Origin: Bacteroidota bacterium | Lineage (GTDB): Bacteria; Bacteroidota; Bacteroidia; NS11-12g; UBA9320 | DNA: 64,000 nt | Assembly: GCA_016124755.1 (NCBI GenBank) | Contig: WGNA01000011.1 | Span: 124,001-188,000, forward strand | Direction of reading: 5' to 3' | In this document: one piece after another, positions 52,138-61,300 of the stretch | Position numbering within the stretch: the first letter of the stretch is position 1 | Layout of the letters: every line of letters begins with the position of its first letter | Program-made: the position numbers and the translations under genes | The notes under the pieces: model-generated | The model's database searches: none | Seen by the model: only the letters and a program-made list of their open reading frames with translations | What the model was told of the DNA's origin: nothing

Positions 52138-52470
52138 GTCTTTCCTTTTGTCTGTGAGTAAGATCGCAAGTTATACCAAAACCGCTAAACTTAATAAAGC
52201 CGAAAACCAGATCAACTCACCTTATCAGACCTTTATACTTTTGAGAAGTTGCGTTAGGGACAGCAACGGAAAACCCGCAGCACGTGCCGGTTGATTTGAC
52301 CCGCAAAAAACAGCGACCGGCAGGAAGCTCGTTTTTTACGGACGATCTTTCCCGCTAAAATGAGGCATATACTTGTGAGACAAATCTCCGGCACATGCGA
52401 GGATTTGAAGTGAATGGCCCGCAAACGCCATGGAATTTTATAATTGAAACACGATCGGATAGCTTGAATC

Positions 52471-52578
52471 AAAAATCGAAAAGCGAAAAGCGAATAATGA
52501 AAATCGGACCCGCCGTCGACTATCGGCTAAGGCGGATAAAATCGGACCCGCCGTCGCCTATCGGCTATGACGGGCTAG
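52471..52578. repeat. AAATCGGACCCGCC composite repeat, two copies
   Basis: A purine run of CGAAAAGCGAA-type repeats leads into AAATCGGACCCGCCGTCG...TATCGGCTA, present twice in a row. The first copy ends GGCGGATAAA and the second ends GACGGGCTAG. The same CCGCC...GGCGGATAAA hairpin plus purine run is seen near 24942-24998 and GGCGGATAAA in the 177-bp array, so it is a dispersed family. Confidence 0.55.
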
Positions 52579-52619
52579 ATCGAAGAGCCTTTTGAAGCGT
52601 GAAATTCTTCGGAAATATC

Positions 52620-52675
52620 CGATCTAAAATCATCGATCTAACATCGTCGATCTGATATCGTCGATCTGAAATCAT
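52620..52675. repeat. Four tandem 14-mers (CGATCTrAnATCrT)
   Basis: CGATCTAAAATCAT, CGATCTAACATCGT, CGATCTGATATCGT and CGATCTGAAATCAT lie end to end without spacers. Each unit contains GATC and an ATC arm. Confidence 0.7.
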
Positions 52676-52768
52676 ACTTTCTCCGGCTTTTTTTCTTTAC
52701 AAAAAACAGATGGAAACATACCTGCAAACATTTGTAATTTTCACAGCAGATAAATTCAATGGGTTCAC

Positions 52769-53839
52769 ATGAAAGGTAGAAATAAAATCAGACTGTTGGC
52801 AAAGTTGAGTAAATTAAAATCACCGCTGATATTCCTATTTTTTATTCTGATGAATTTCGGTTCGAATGCACAAGATACGGCGTGGGTGAGAGTGAGTTCA
52901 ACCCCTTTTATGTTCAGCCGGTCTCCTTTTCACGGGCACTCCGATTGTGATAACGGAATAACAATGGGCGGTTGTCCGGCTCCGTTTATGGAGCACATCG
53001 TAACCGACTCGGTTTACATTTCGAACGATGCGCGCTTTGTAAAAATGGCCTGCCGATTTTTTGGAAATTACGATCAGGTAGATCAGAATAATTTAAGTAA
53101 TTACACGCAAATTGATTCGGCCACTTACACACCGGAACAATTTAAACGCCTTGCTGTTAGAAGAGTTGGGGATTCGTTATTTCTGTTCAACTTCGACACG
53201 GAAAATCCCGTAAGTGAAATACGAACCAAAGAAATTGAATTGCGGAAAGCCACAGGAAATAAATCGAATTCGTGTTTTAATAATTTTCCTTTTGGTGATT
53301 GTCCGTTAACCTTTCAACATCCACAAACCATTGACGGCAAACTGCTACCCGAATGTTATAAAGTGAGTAAATTTCGAACGATCAAGAACACGGCAACTAC
53401 GTTTTGGGTAACACTTCCGGTGGAGAATATTTCAATCGGCGCCGGTCGGGCGGATTTAACCATTCCGGAATACGTAAAGACCTGGGATTCGTCGCGGAAT
53501 TTATTTTTTAAAACTCAAACCGGTAATTTTAATTATAAAACTAAAACATGGGTTCTGAAATACGATACTAATGCATTTAACACAAAAGGTGACCTTCAGA
53601 TTTACAATGGCGGAAGTGATACTTTATTTATAACAGAGTGTTATTCTTCTGCCGCAAATGCAGTAATTATGAATTTTTCACGTACCATTCCGCCGGCGTC
53701 GTGGGGGTATTTTCAGTTAAACACTATTAATGGAGATCCGCCTTTTAAACCGCAGAATAAAAATGTGGTGTTGCACATCAGAAGCACAAATCCGGATAAG
53801 AAGTTTGATGTGTATTCGATTAAATATAGGGTTGAATAA
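52769..53839 (+). CDS. Hypothetical secreted protein with cysteine pairs
   Basis: This 356-residue protein has a signal peptide (LKSPLIFLFFILMNFGSNAQ, about residues 16-35 after a basic n-region). The mature part is beta-rich, with motifs SDCDNGITMGGCPAPFMEH and NSCFNNFPFGDCPLTFQHP, two similar Cys-Pro pairs that may reflect an internal duplication, and a C-terminal NVVLHIRSTNPDKKFDVYSIKYRV. There is no T9SS sorting domain. I do not recognise a family. It is monocistronic and converges on the YHS gene. Confidence 0.75.
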   Translation: MKGRNKIRLLAKLSKLKSPLIFLFFILMNFGSNAQDTAWVRVSSTPFMFSRSPFHGHSDCDNGITMGGCPAPFMEHIVTDSVYISNDARFVKMACRFFGNYDQVDQNNLSNYTQIDSATYTPEQFKRLAVRRVGDSLFLFNFDTENPVSEIRTKEIELRKATGNKSNSCFNNFPFGDCPLTFQHPQTIDGKLLPECYKVSKFRTIKNTATTFWVTLPVENISIGAGRADLTIPEYVKTWDSSRNLFFKTQTGNFNYKTKTWVLKYDTNAFNTKGDLQIYNGGSDTLFITECYSSAANAVIMNFSRTIPPASWGYFQLNTINGDPPFKPQNKNVVLHIRSTNPDKKFDVYSIKYRVE

Positions 53840-53851
53840 ATCTGGGTTTAA

Positions 53852-54322
53852 TTATTTAATAAACTTCTTCCAATTGGCATCCGCCTTTTTCTTCAGGTTG
53901 GTTTCGTCTTTATTCCACGAATTTTTTGTGTTGTTGAAATATGCATTATAGAATAAATACAATTTGCCGTCGAAGATTTTATAGGTTTCCGGATCTACCT
54001 CAACCTTTTCGCCACTGTTGCCCATAGCATAAGCACACCAGCCACCGTACGCCGGCTCGTATTTCGTCGGGTTCTTTTTAAAGATTTCGCGGTTCGCCGA
54101 ACTCACAAAATAGTAAATCACTTTTTCGTATTCGTAGCTGTAGGTCTTGCTGCCTTTTTTCGGACTTCCCTGAAAATAGGAAACCGGATCCCAGCCTTCC
54201 ATGGCCAGTCTTCCCGAAGATAAATTGTATTGTTTTACCCGTACCTCCGCCGTTTGTGAATACGTTTTTTGAGAGCCGATCATAAAGAGTAAAACTGATA
54301 TCAAAGCCAATCGCAATTTCAT
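53852..54322 (-). CDS. YHS domain-containing exported protein
   Basis: 156 residues from MKLRLALISVLLFMIGSQKTYSQ; a longer reading from 54382 overlaps the Fic gene. The mature part (AMEGWDPVSYFQGSPKKGSKTYSYEYEKVIYYFVSSANREIFKKNPTKYEPAYGGWCAYAMG) is a typical YHS domain, a small fold often linked to metal or heme proteins. The final KADANWKKF is common in this exported subgroup. It is probably cotranscribed with the upstream Fic gene, since the longer reading overlaps it and the gap is about 50 bp. Confidence 0.9.
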   Translation of the reverse strand: MKLRLALISVLLFMIGSQKTYSQTAEVRVKQYNLSSGRLAMEGWDPVSYFQGSPKKGSKTYSYEYEKVIYYFVSSANREIFKKNPTKYEPAYGGWCAYAMGNSGEKVEVDPETYKIFDGKLYLFYNAYFNNTKNSWNKDETNLKKKADANWKKFIK

Positions 54323-54374
54323 TTTTAAATGCTGTTTTTTATTTTGTCGAGATGGTATGTTAATCCTGACGACA

Positions 54375-55496
54375 TCATTCAAAAAGATTTAAATACGTTC
54401 TGAATGCGTACATCCGATATCGCTGCGAGCCGGTCATTTCTTGCAGAATACCTACTTTTTCCAGATCAGAAATCAGTTTATACGCACTCACGTTGGTTTT
54501 ACCTGTGATGCCGGAAATCTCGTTCACGTTCGTCACGGGTTTTTTGTACAATTGATGAATTACTTTCTGCGCATCTGAGGCCCGGCTGCCAAACTTTTTC
54601 AATTTTTCATCTATCGTTTTCTGCAATTGCAAAATGCCATCAAATGTGCTGATGCCTTTTTTGGCAGTTTCATTTACACCGGTCAGGAAAAATTTAAACC
54701 ACTGGTCAATTTCGTTGTGCGTTCGAACCCGCATGAGATTATCGTAATACAACTGACGATGTTTTTCAAAAAAATCGGATAAATACAAAACCGGAGCTTT
54801 TAAAATCCCTTCGGAAACAAGGTAGAGTGCGATCATCAATCGTCCGACACGCCCGTTACCATCCAGAAACGGGTGAATGGTTTCGAACTGATAGTGGATC
54901 AAAGCAATTTTCAACAGCTCCGGCATCGGGTTGTGATTGTCGTTTGCAAACTTTTCGAGATCGCTCATCAGATTGGCAATTTCGGTATGTGGCGGTGGAA
55001 CAAATCGAGCGTCTTTAAGAGTAGCTCCGCCAATCCAATTCTGACTCCGGCGAAAATTGCCGGGTGTTTTGTTTTCACCGCGAACACCTTTCATCAGCGA
55101 CTTATGCGCATTGCGGATCAACCGGCTGGAGAACGGAAGCTTTTCCAATTCCGCCATTGCCTGATTCATCGCCGTGATATAATTGTGTACCTCAAGCCAA
55201 TCATTCCGCAACTCCGGATTGAGATCCTGATCGTTCAGAAACACATCTTCCATTTTGGTTTGCGTTCCTTCGATTCTGGAAGATTGTGTGGCCTCTTTCG
55301 CCACGTGCATACTGGTGAAAAGATCGATGTTCACATATTCTGAATACATGTCGAGCCGTCCCAGATTGCGATCGGTCACACTCAACAGACTAATCAGCTC
55401 CATGTCGTCGATTGCCCATCGCTGATTAATTGATGCGGGCATGAAAGCTTTGTATTCGTCTTGTTTTACAAATGTTCCGGATATGAAGTTTTTCAC
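54375..55496 (-). CDS. Fic-domain protein (AMP/NMP transferase) with C-terminal HTH
   Basis: This 373-residue protein carries the Fic active site HPFLDGNGRVGRLM (catalytic H208) and the N-terminal inhibitory helix motif SSRIEGT (S73-E76-G77), so it is a class II, self-inhibited enzyme. The C-terminus (KPVTNVNEISGITGKTNVSAYKLISDLEKVGILQEM) is a winged-helix DNA-binding domain, making it a likely self-regulating Fic of the housekeeping or mobile type. Upstream lies a cluster of TTAAGTTAAG repeats. The target protein is unknown. Confidence 0.95.
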   Translation of the reverse strand: MKNFISGTFVKQDEYKAFMPASINQRWAIDDMELISLLSVTDRNLGRLDMYSEYVNIDLFTSMHVAKEATQSSRIEGTQTKMEDVFLNDQDLNPELRNDWLEVHNYITAMNQAMAELEKLPFSSRLIRNAHKSLMKGVRGENKTPGNFRRSQNWIGGATLKDARFVPPPHTEIANLMSDLEKFANDNHNPMPELLKIALIHYQFETIHPFLDGNGRVGRLMIALYLVSEGILKAPVLYLSDFFEKHRQLYYDNLMRVRTHNEIDQWFKFFLTGVNETAKKGISTFDGILQLQKTIDEKLKKFGSRASDAQKVIHQLYKKPVTNVNEISGITGKTNVSAYKLISDLEKVGILQEMTGSQRYRMYAFRTYLNLFE

Positions 55497-55502
55497 TGAA
55501 AT

Positions 55503-55631
55503 CTTTAGTTAAATTTTGCTAAGTTAAGAAAATTGACGAAAAGCTTTGGTTAAAATATTTTAAGTTAAGAAAAATGGCTAAAAACTTAACTTAACTAAAT
55601 TTAAGTAAAGGTTTGCTTTGCTTAAGTTGAG
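55503..55631. promoter_or_regulatory. Cluster of TTAAGTTAAG direct and inverted repeats upstream of fic
   Basis: CTAAGTTAAGAAAAT (55519-55533), TTAAGTTAAGAAAAAT (55560-55575), the inverse CTTAACTTAAC (55584-55594), TTAAGTAAAG (55600-55609) and CTTAAGTTGAG (55621-55631) are spread over 110 bp. The first two share TAAGTTAAGAAAA and begin 41 bp apart, about four helical turns. The Fic protein's own HTH domain is a candidate binder (inference); the neighbouring TPR kinase promoter could also be controlled from here. Confidence 0.5.
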
Positions 55632-55727
55632 CTGAAAATGTGATGCAATTCGCCTCTGGTACCGAAAACCATTAAATAACAGATGACTTTATTCGAAAGA
55701 TATTAATTTGCTGAAATCCAAAAGATC

Positions 55728-57587
55728 ATGTACAAAAAGTCACTCCTCCTGTTCCTGATTTTTATTTGGGCGGGATTCGCATTTACCAAAAGCAATTTGC
55801 ACCTCGAAATTGAAAAACAACTGAACGAGGCGAATGAAATGATGTTCTCTGGTTTAACGGAAGTGGCCCGGGTCATTATTGATAAAAATCTGAAAATCGC
55901 CATTGAGAAAGGTGACAAGGATGCCGAGGTTCTGGCTCTCGAGCGATTGGCGGTATGGTATCTTTTTACGGGTGACAGTAAAAACGGAATGATCTGGCTG
56001 AATCGCGGAATTGAAAAAGCGATAAAACTGCAAGACAGCATTCCTCTCGCACTATTACTTGGGAACCGGGCCTACGAGTTTGCGAGAAAAAACGAATTTC
56101 AACCGGCAATTCACGATGCCCTTCGCGCACTGAATATTTTTGAAACCTATCGGGACACGGCTTACATGCTGAATGGCTACAATTCGGTGGGCTATATTTT
56201 TTCGTTGAGCAATCAGCCCGAAAAAGCAGAAAGATATTATCGAAAGGAACTGGATCTCGCCCTGTTTGGTGGGTATAAAAAAGAAATTTCTATTGCGTAC
56301 GACAACCTGGCAATTTTATTCGGAGAAACAAACAGAAGTCCGGAACTCGCCAAATCGTATCACATTAAAAGTTTGCGAATAGCAGAAGAAATAGATGACA
56401 AGGAGGGACAAGCTGCCGGTCATTCAAATCTGGCAAACCGGTATGTTTTGGAATCCAATTTCGATTCGGCGGAATGGCATGGATTAAAAGCCGTTAAAAT
56501 GGCGGAGGCGATTGGTTATTTTGATTTGGTTCAGGAGGTACATCTTACTCTTTCAACGGTTTTTCTCAATAAAAAACAATTCAAAAGATCGGTTGAAGAA
56601 GCCCGGCAGGTATTGGAATGGGCGGAGTCGAATGAGAATGTTGATCACCAGACGAAGGCGTTTGGAAATCTCAGTAAAGCATATTCGGAACTTGGTCAGT
56701 TTGATTCTGCTTTTTACTTTCTTCAAAAATTGAAAAATGTGGAAGATGAATTTAAAAAGCAGGAGACATTAAAAAATATTCACGAACTCGAAACAAAATA
56801 CGAAACGTCGAAAAAGGAGTTACAGATTGAAAAAGGGCGTTCAGAAATCCGGAAAAGAAATTTGTGGCTGGCTATCGCATTCGGCCTGATTGCTCTGGTA
56901 ATTACGCTCTTTGTTGGTTGGCGAAATGCCGCATTGCAACGGGCACGATTAAAAGAAGCGGAACTAAACCGTATTCAGCAACGCTATGAAATTGATGTAT
57001 TAAATAGTCTGGTTGAAGGAGAGGAGCGCGAAAGGAGTCGGATTGCCAGAGAATTGCACGATGGAGTAAACGGAATTTTGAGTGCGGTTAAATTAAATGT
57101 GCAGACGGTTTCAAATCCTGCACTCACTTCTATGGTGGAAAATGCCATTAGTGAAGTCCGGAATATTTCGCACAATCTTATGCCGGCTAATTTGGTGAAA
57201 TTTGGTTTGCAGGAAGCCCTTCAGGATTATGTGGATTCTATTAATTCGGGCAAAGCATTACAGGTTGAGCTCAATTTTATTAATGTGAATACAACACTCC
57301 GAAAAACAGTTGAACTTACCATATACCGGATTATTCAGGAATTGATGAATAATATTATTAAACACAGCGAAGCAACAAAAGCCTTAATTCAGCTTTCACA
57401 AAATGAAGATATTTTAATGATCGCTGTGGAAGATAATGGAAAGGGTTTTTCTCCCGGAACTGAATCGAATGGAATCGGAATGCAAACAATTAAAGAGCGG
57501 ATTAAAGTTCTGAACGGGACTCTGGAAATCGATAGTGCAAACGAGGTGGGAACCAGCGTAAATATTGAAATTCATCTCACGAAATGA
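55728..57587 (+). CDS. TPR-type sensor histidine kinase (HisKA_3, NarL class)
   Basis: 619 residues: signal peptide, a TPR-rich sensor region (about 30-350, e.g. SLSNQPEKAERYYRKELDLAL, ARTYSELGQFDSAFYFLQKL-like units), a coiled segment, one membrane helix at about 379-400 (LWLAIAFGLIALVITLFVGW), then HisKA_3 with H444 in RSRIARELHDGVNG and HATPase_c with QELMNNIIKH, EDNGKGF and GIGMQTIKERI. Its stop overlaps the response-regulator start (ATGA). It has a close paralogue starting at 63231. The TPR part may sense a partner protein in the periplasm; the signal is unknown. Confidence 0.95.
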   Translation: MYKKSLLLFLIFIWAGFAFTKSNLHLEIEKQLNEANEMMFSGLTEVARVIIDKNLKIAIEKGDKDAEVLALERLAVWYLFTGDSKNGMIWLNRGIEKAIKLQDSIPLALLLGNRAYEFARKNEFQPAIHDALRALNIFETYRDTAYMLNGYNSVGYIFSLSNQPEKAERYYRKELDLALFGGYKKEISIAYDNLAILFGETNRSPELAKSYHIKSLRIAEEIDDKEGQAAGHSNLANRYVLESNFDSAEWHGLKAVKMAEAIGYFDLVQEVHLTLSTVFLNKKQFKRSVEEARQVLEWAESNENVDHQTKAFGNLSKAYSELGQFDSAFYFLQKLKNVEDEFKKQETLKNIHELETKYETSKKELQIEKGRSEIRKRNLWLAIAFGLIALVITLFVGWRNAALQRARLKEAELNRIQQRYEIDVLNSLVEGEERERSRIARELHDGVNGILSAVKLNVQTVSNPALTSMVENAISEVRNISHNLMPANLVKFGLQEALQDYVDSINSGKALQVELNFINVNTTLRKTVELTIYRIIQELMNNIIKHSEATKALIQLSQNEDILMIAVEDNGKGFSPGTESNGIGMQTIKERIKVLNGTLEIDSANEVGTSVNIEIHLTK

Positions 57588-58204
57588 AATACAGAATCGG
57601 CATCCTCGACGATCATCCGGTTGTGGTAAAAGGATTACAGGATGTGCTGTTAAAGCATGGCCATCAGGTCGTATGGACTAGTAATTCGGTTACAGATGCA
57701 ATGGCAAAATCAGCGATTCAGGTCGATATAATTTTTTCGGATATTCAGCTACCGGATGGTGATGGTATTCATTATTGCAAAGAAATATTGTCGGTAAATA
57801 AGCATGTAAAAGTGATCGGTTTTTCATCGTTCAGCGACGGAAGTTTTATCCGGAATATGATACGAAACGGAGCGGTTGGTTATTTATTAAAAGAATCGGA
57901 TGAATCGTTGGTATTGGAAAGCATTGAAAAGGTGATGGCAGGAGAACAGGTTATTGATCCGAAAATAAAAGAAGTGTTTCTGGAAACACAATTGGGCATT
58001 AAAAAGAACGACGTTTCTTTAACCCGACGTGAAAGCGAAATTCTGAAATTAATTGCAGATGGTTTGTCGACAAAAGAAATAGCCGATCGTTTATTTCTCA
58101 GTATTAAAACCGTGGAGGCTCATCGTTCCAATCTTATGTTAAAAATGGATGCCAAAAACATGGCGCATCTGATTGCTGTTGCTTTTGACAGAGGTTTAAT
58201 TTAG
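57584..58204 (+). CDS. NarL/FixJ-family response regulator
   Basis: 206 residues with a receiver domain (GILDDHPVVVKG, phosphoacceptor D53 in FSDIQLPDGDGI, and a conserved K in GAVGYLLKE) and a LuxR-type HTH (LTRRESEILKLIADGLSTKEIADRLFLSIKTVEAHRSNLMLKM). It is translationally coupled to the preceding kinase. The next gene is the giant S74 protein, so that is its most likely direct target by position. Confidence 0.95.
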   Translation: MKYRIGILDDHPVVVKGLQDVLLKHGHQVVWTSNSVTDAMAKSAIQVDIIFSDIQLPDGDGIHYCKEILSVNKHVKVIGFSSFSDGSFIRNMIRNGAVGYLLKESDESLVLESIEKVMAGEQVIDPKIKEVFLETQLGIKKNDVSLTRRESEILKLIADGLSTKEIADRLFLSIKTVEAHRSNLMLKMDAKNMAHLIAVAFDRGLI

Positions 58205-58353
58205 TACTCCCTTAAGTAAAAGCCAGGAATTAATACATTTATTTAAACTTCAATTTTGATAATCAGGGAAAACCCTTAAAAATTAAATCGGGGATTTACC
58301 CTCTAAAAAGAAAAAGAGGCGCATTGCAGCTTTGTTCATCCAATTGTACCGCA

Positions 58354-61300
58354 ATGAAAAATCTTTTACTTACCACCATTTTTACCTTTTTATCCCTTAT
58401 TACTTTAGGGCAAACAGGTTTTAATTTTCAGGCTGTTCTGCGCGATGATAAGGGCAAGCCGAGAGCAAATGAATCGGTTACGGTTCGCTTTGAAATAATG
58501 AGATATGTTTCCCAGACTTCGAGTTACGACACGGTTTACATAGAACAACATTATTTAAATACCACCGAATTCGGGGTTATTAATACCATTATTGGTGACG
58601 GGCAAGCTGTATACGGGCGACAATCCGATGTAGTTTGGTACGATACAATGCCGGATCAATCGTTGGTTATCCGACCGTATGCGATAAATGTTCGGGTGAA
58701 CGGAGAGTTAATGTTACCGGGTTCCATAATGCAATATGTTCCGTATGCCCGGGTTGCCGAATCAGCTTTGAATGTGGCGAATGACAAGGTGGATGATGCC
58801 GATGCCGATCCGTTAAATGAAATTCAGAAAATTTCCATTCATGCTGACTCTATTTTTCTGGAAAACGGCGGATTTGTTATTATTCCAAAGCAAAAAGGCG
58901 AAGTCGGATTTCAAAATAATTCCCTGACTTCCCCTTCCGATACGCTTGATTTCTCAACCGCATTCTGGTCAACCGGGGGAAATGTGGCCGATTCAGGATT
59001 TTCTATCGGAACATTAAACAATCAACCGGTAGTGTTTTTAAGACAAGGTTTGCCAATCGGAATTTTAAATGAATATTCACTTTACCTCGGGCATAATTCT
59101 TCTGAATTTATTGGTAAGCAAGGGCAAAATATTGTTTTGGGAAATAATGGGCTAAGCATGGCCAATTCCAGCAATAGTAATTCGGTAATCGGATATTTAA
59201 ATCTCGGTAAAGCAGTTACGGCAACAGCAAATGTTTCGGTAGGTAATTTCTCACTTACGAATGCTAAAGCCTCTTTATACAACGTATCGATTGGAGTTAG
59301 TGCAGGGGAGAACGATACCGTTTCAACGGAGAATGTTTATGTTGGTTACCGCGCAGGTGAAGGTACCAAAAGCAAAATCTCCAGAAAAAATGTAATGATT
59401 GGTTCTCAATCCGGGCTACAAAATGAGGGAGATCAAAATATATTTATTGGGTATGGAGCAGGCTTCAATGATACAGCGTCAAGCAATACCCTTGTAATTG
59501 GATTTCGCGATTATCGGGGTGAATTAATACGCGGAAATTTTCAGGATCGCACGCTCGCTATTAATGGATCACTCACAATAGACAGCTCCTACACCTTCCC
59601 TAAGACGGATGGATCAAACGGGCAATTCCTTGCAACAGATGGTTCCGGCAACGTTTTCTGGAAAGATGTAACGGGGGTTCAGGTTAAAAATGATACGGTT
59701 ATTTCCGGCAAAGACACAGTTTTCCTTTCATCGTATTCTGTCTGGAAAAATGATGGTCAATTAGTTACCGTGAAAAAATGGGATGATGATATTAATCTGG
59801 TGTTTGGCGCGGATTCTATAAATAACAATCCCGCAAGTACGGATGACAACAGCCGGCTCATGTACATTAAAAATAAAGCGGCATTCCGCTCTGGTTATGC
59901 ATCTGCCGGACAAAATAACAATGACAGCATTGGTGTATTTTCTTTTTCATCCGGTTATGATAACAAAGCAACATCAGCGGGTACCGTTGTTACGGGAGGT
60001 TATTTAAACGAGGCCACGGATTCCTTTGCGGTCGTTAGCGGAGGAAGTCTGAATAAGGCGACGAATAATTTTTCGATTGTGGGTGGCGGTGTGCTCAATA
60101 CATCAGAGGGAGTGTATTCCGGAGTTCATTCCGGATTAAATAATAAAGCCACTGGGAATGCCTCCGCTGTTCTTGGCGGTACATACAACAAGGCTTCCGA
60201 TACATTATCGGTTGTTGGCGGAGGTATTTCCAATGAAGCTTCAGCTTATGCCAGTGGAGTTTTATCCGGATCCAATAACGTGGCTAAAGGCCGGATGTCG
60301 GTTGTTGGCGGGGGAAACAACAACAGTGCGGAAGGTGTTAATTCCACCATCGCAGGTGGTAACAGCAATGTATCGAAAGGGAACACCGGAACCATTTCGG
60401 GCGGATATGCCAATGATGAAATCGGAGCTTATAATACCATTGGGGGCGGATACGAAAATCAGGTTGAAGCGGATTATGCCGTGATCAGCGGGGGTATTTC
60501 CAATCAGGCACTGGGTTTGGGTTCATCTGTTTCCGGAGGTTATCTCAACGAAGTCCGCGACACTCTTTCTTCTGTCAACGGCGGATTAAAAAATCTGGCA
60601 ATGGGGGATTACGCAACCGTTGGAGGCGGTTCCTTTAATCAGGCGGTTGGGCGAAACGTTGCAATTGCCGGTGGAGACTCAAATACTATTGGCGGGGATT
60701 ATTCTTTTATCGGTTCGGGTAAAAGCAATTCAGCCAATTCAGATTACAACTCCATTGGAGGAGGACGGTACAACCACGTCAACGGTGATTATTCTGCTGT
60801 GAGCGGAGGTTTGGTAAACATTGTTTCTGGTCAGTACAACTTTGTAGGAGGTGGAGATACCAATGTTATTCAGGGTACATCTTCCGTAATTTCCGGTGGT
60901 CGTTCAAATGCCATCGTTTCAAAATATGCAGTAATTCCGGGAGGTTATGCGAACGGTGTTTTGGGTGAATACGGTTTTGCCTCCGGCCGAAACTCGTTGG
61001 CCGCTTCTTATGGTGAAGTTGCTCTGGGGTATTACAACACGACGTATTCACCGAAAAGCACATCTTCTTTAGACACGAACGACAGGCTTTTTGTTATCGG
61101 AAACGGAACTGCAGCCAATCGCCATGATGCATTGGTGCTCAGCAAAAACAATCATCTTCATCTCAATGGAAATATGTCGTTGTCGAATGGAAGTGATACC
61201 ATTTTCTATCCCGCCTTTGATGGAAGCAACGGCCAGGTTCTCACAACCGACGGAAGCGGAAAATTATTCTGGACGAATTCATCAGGCGGAGGAGCATCCG

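Larger units (their letters stand above)
52138..52768. other. 631-bp noncoding region with hairpin and 14-mer repeats
   Basis: From the left it holds the promoter region of the LamG gene and a GC-rich stretch without features (52250-52400). Then come GAAAATCGAAAAGCGAA-type runs with two GGACCCGCCGTCG...CGGCTA hairpins (52471-52578), a four-copy 14-mer tandem repeat (52620-52675), and a T-rich lead into the next gene with TTTG at 52731-52734. No gene is supported. Confidence 0.55.
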
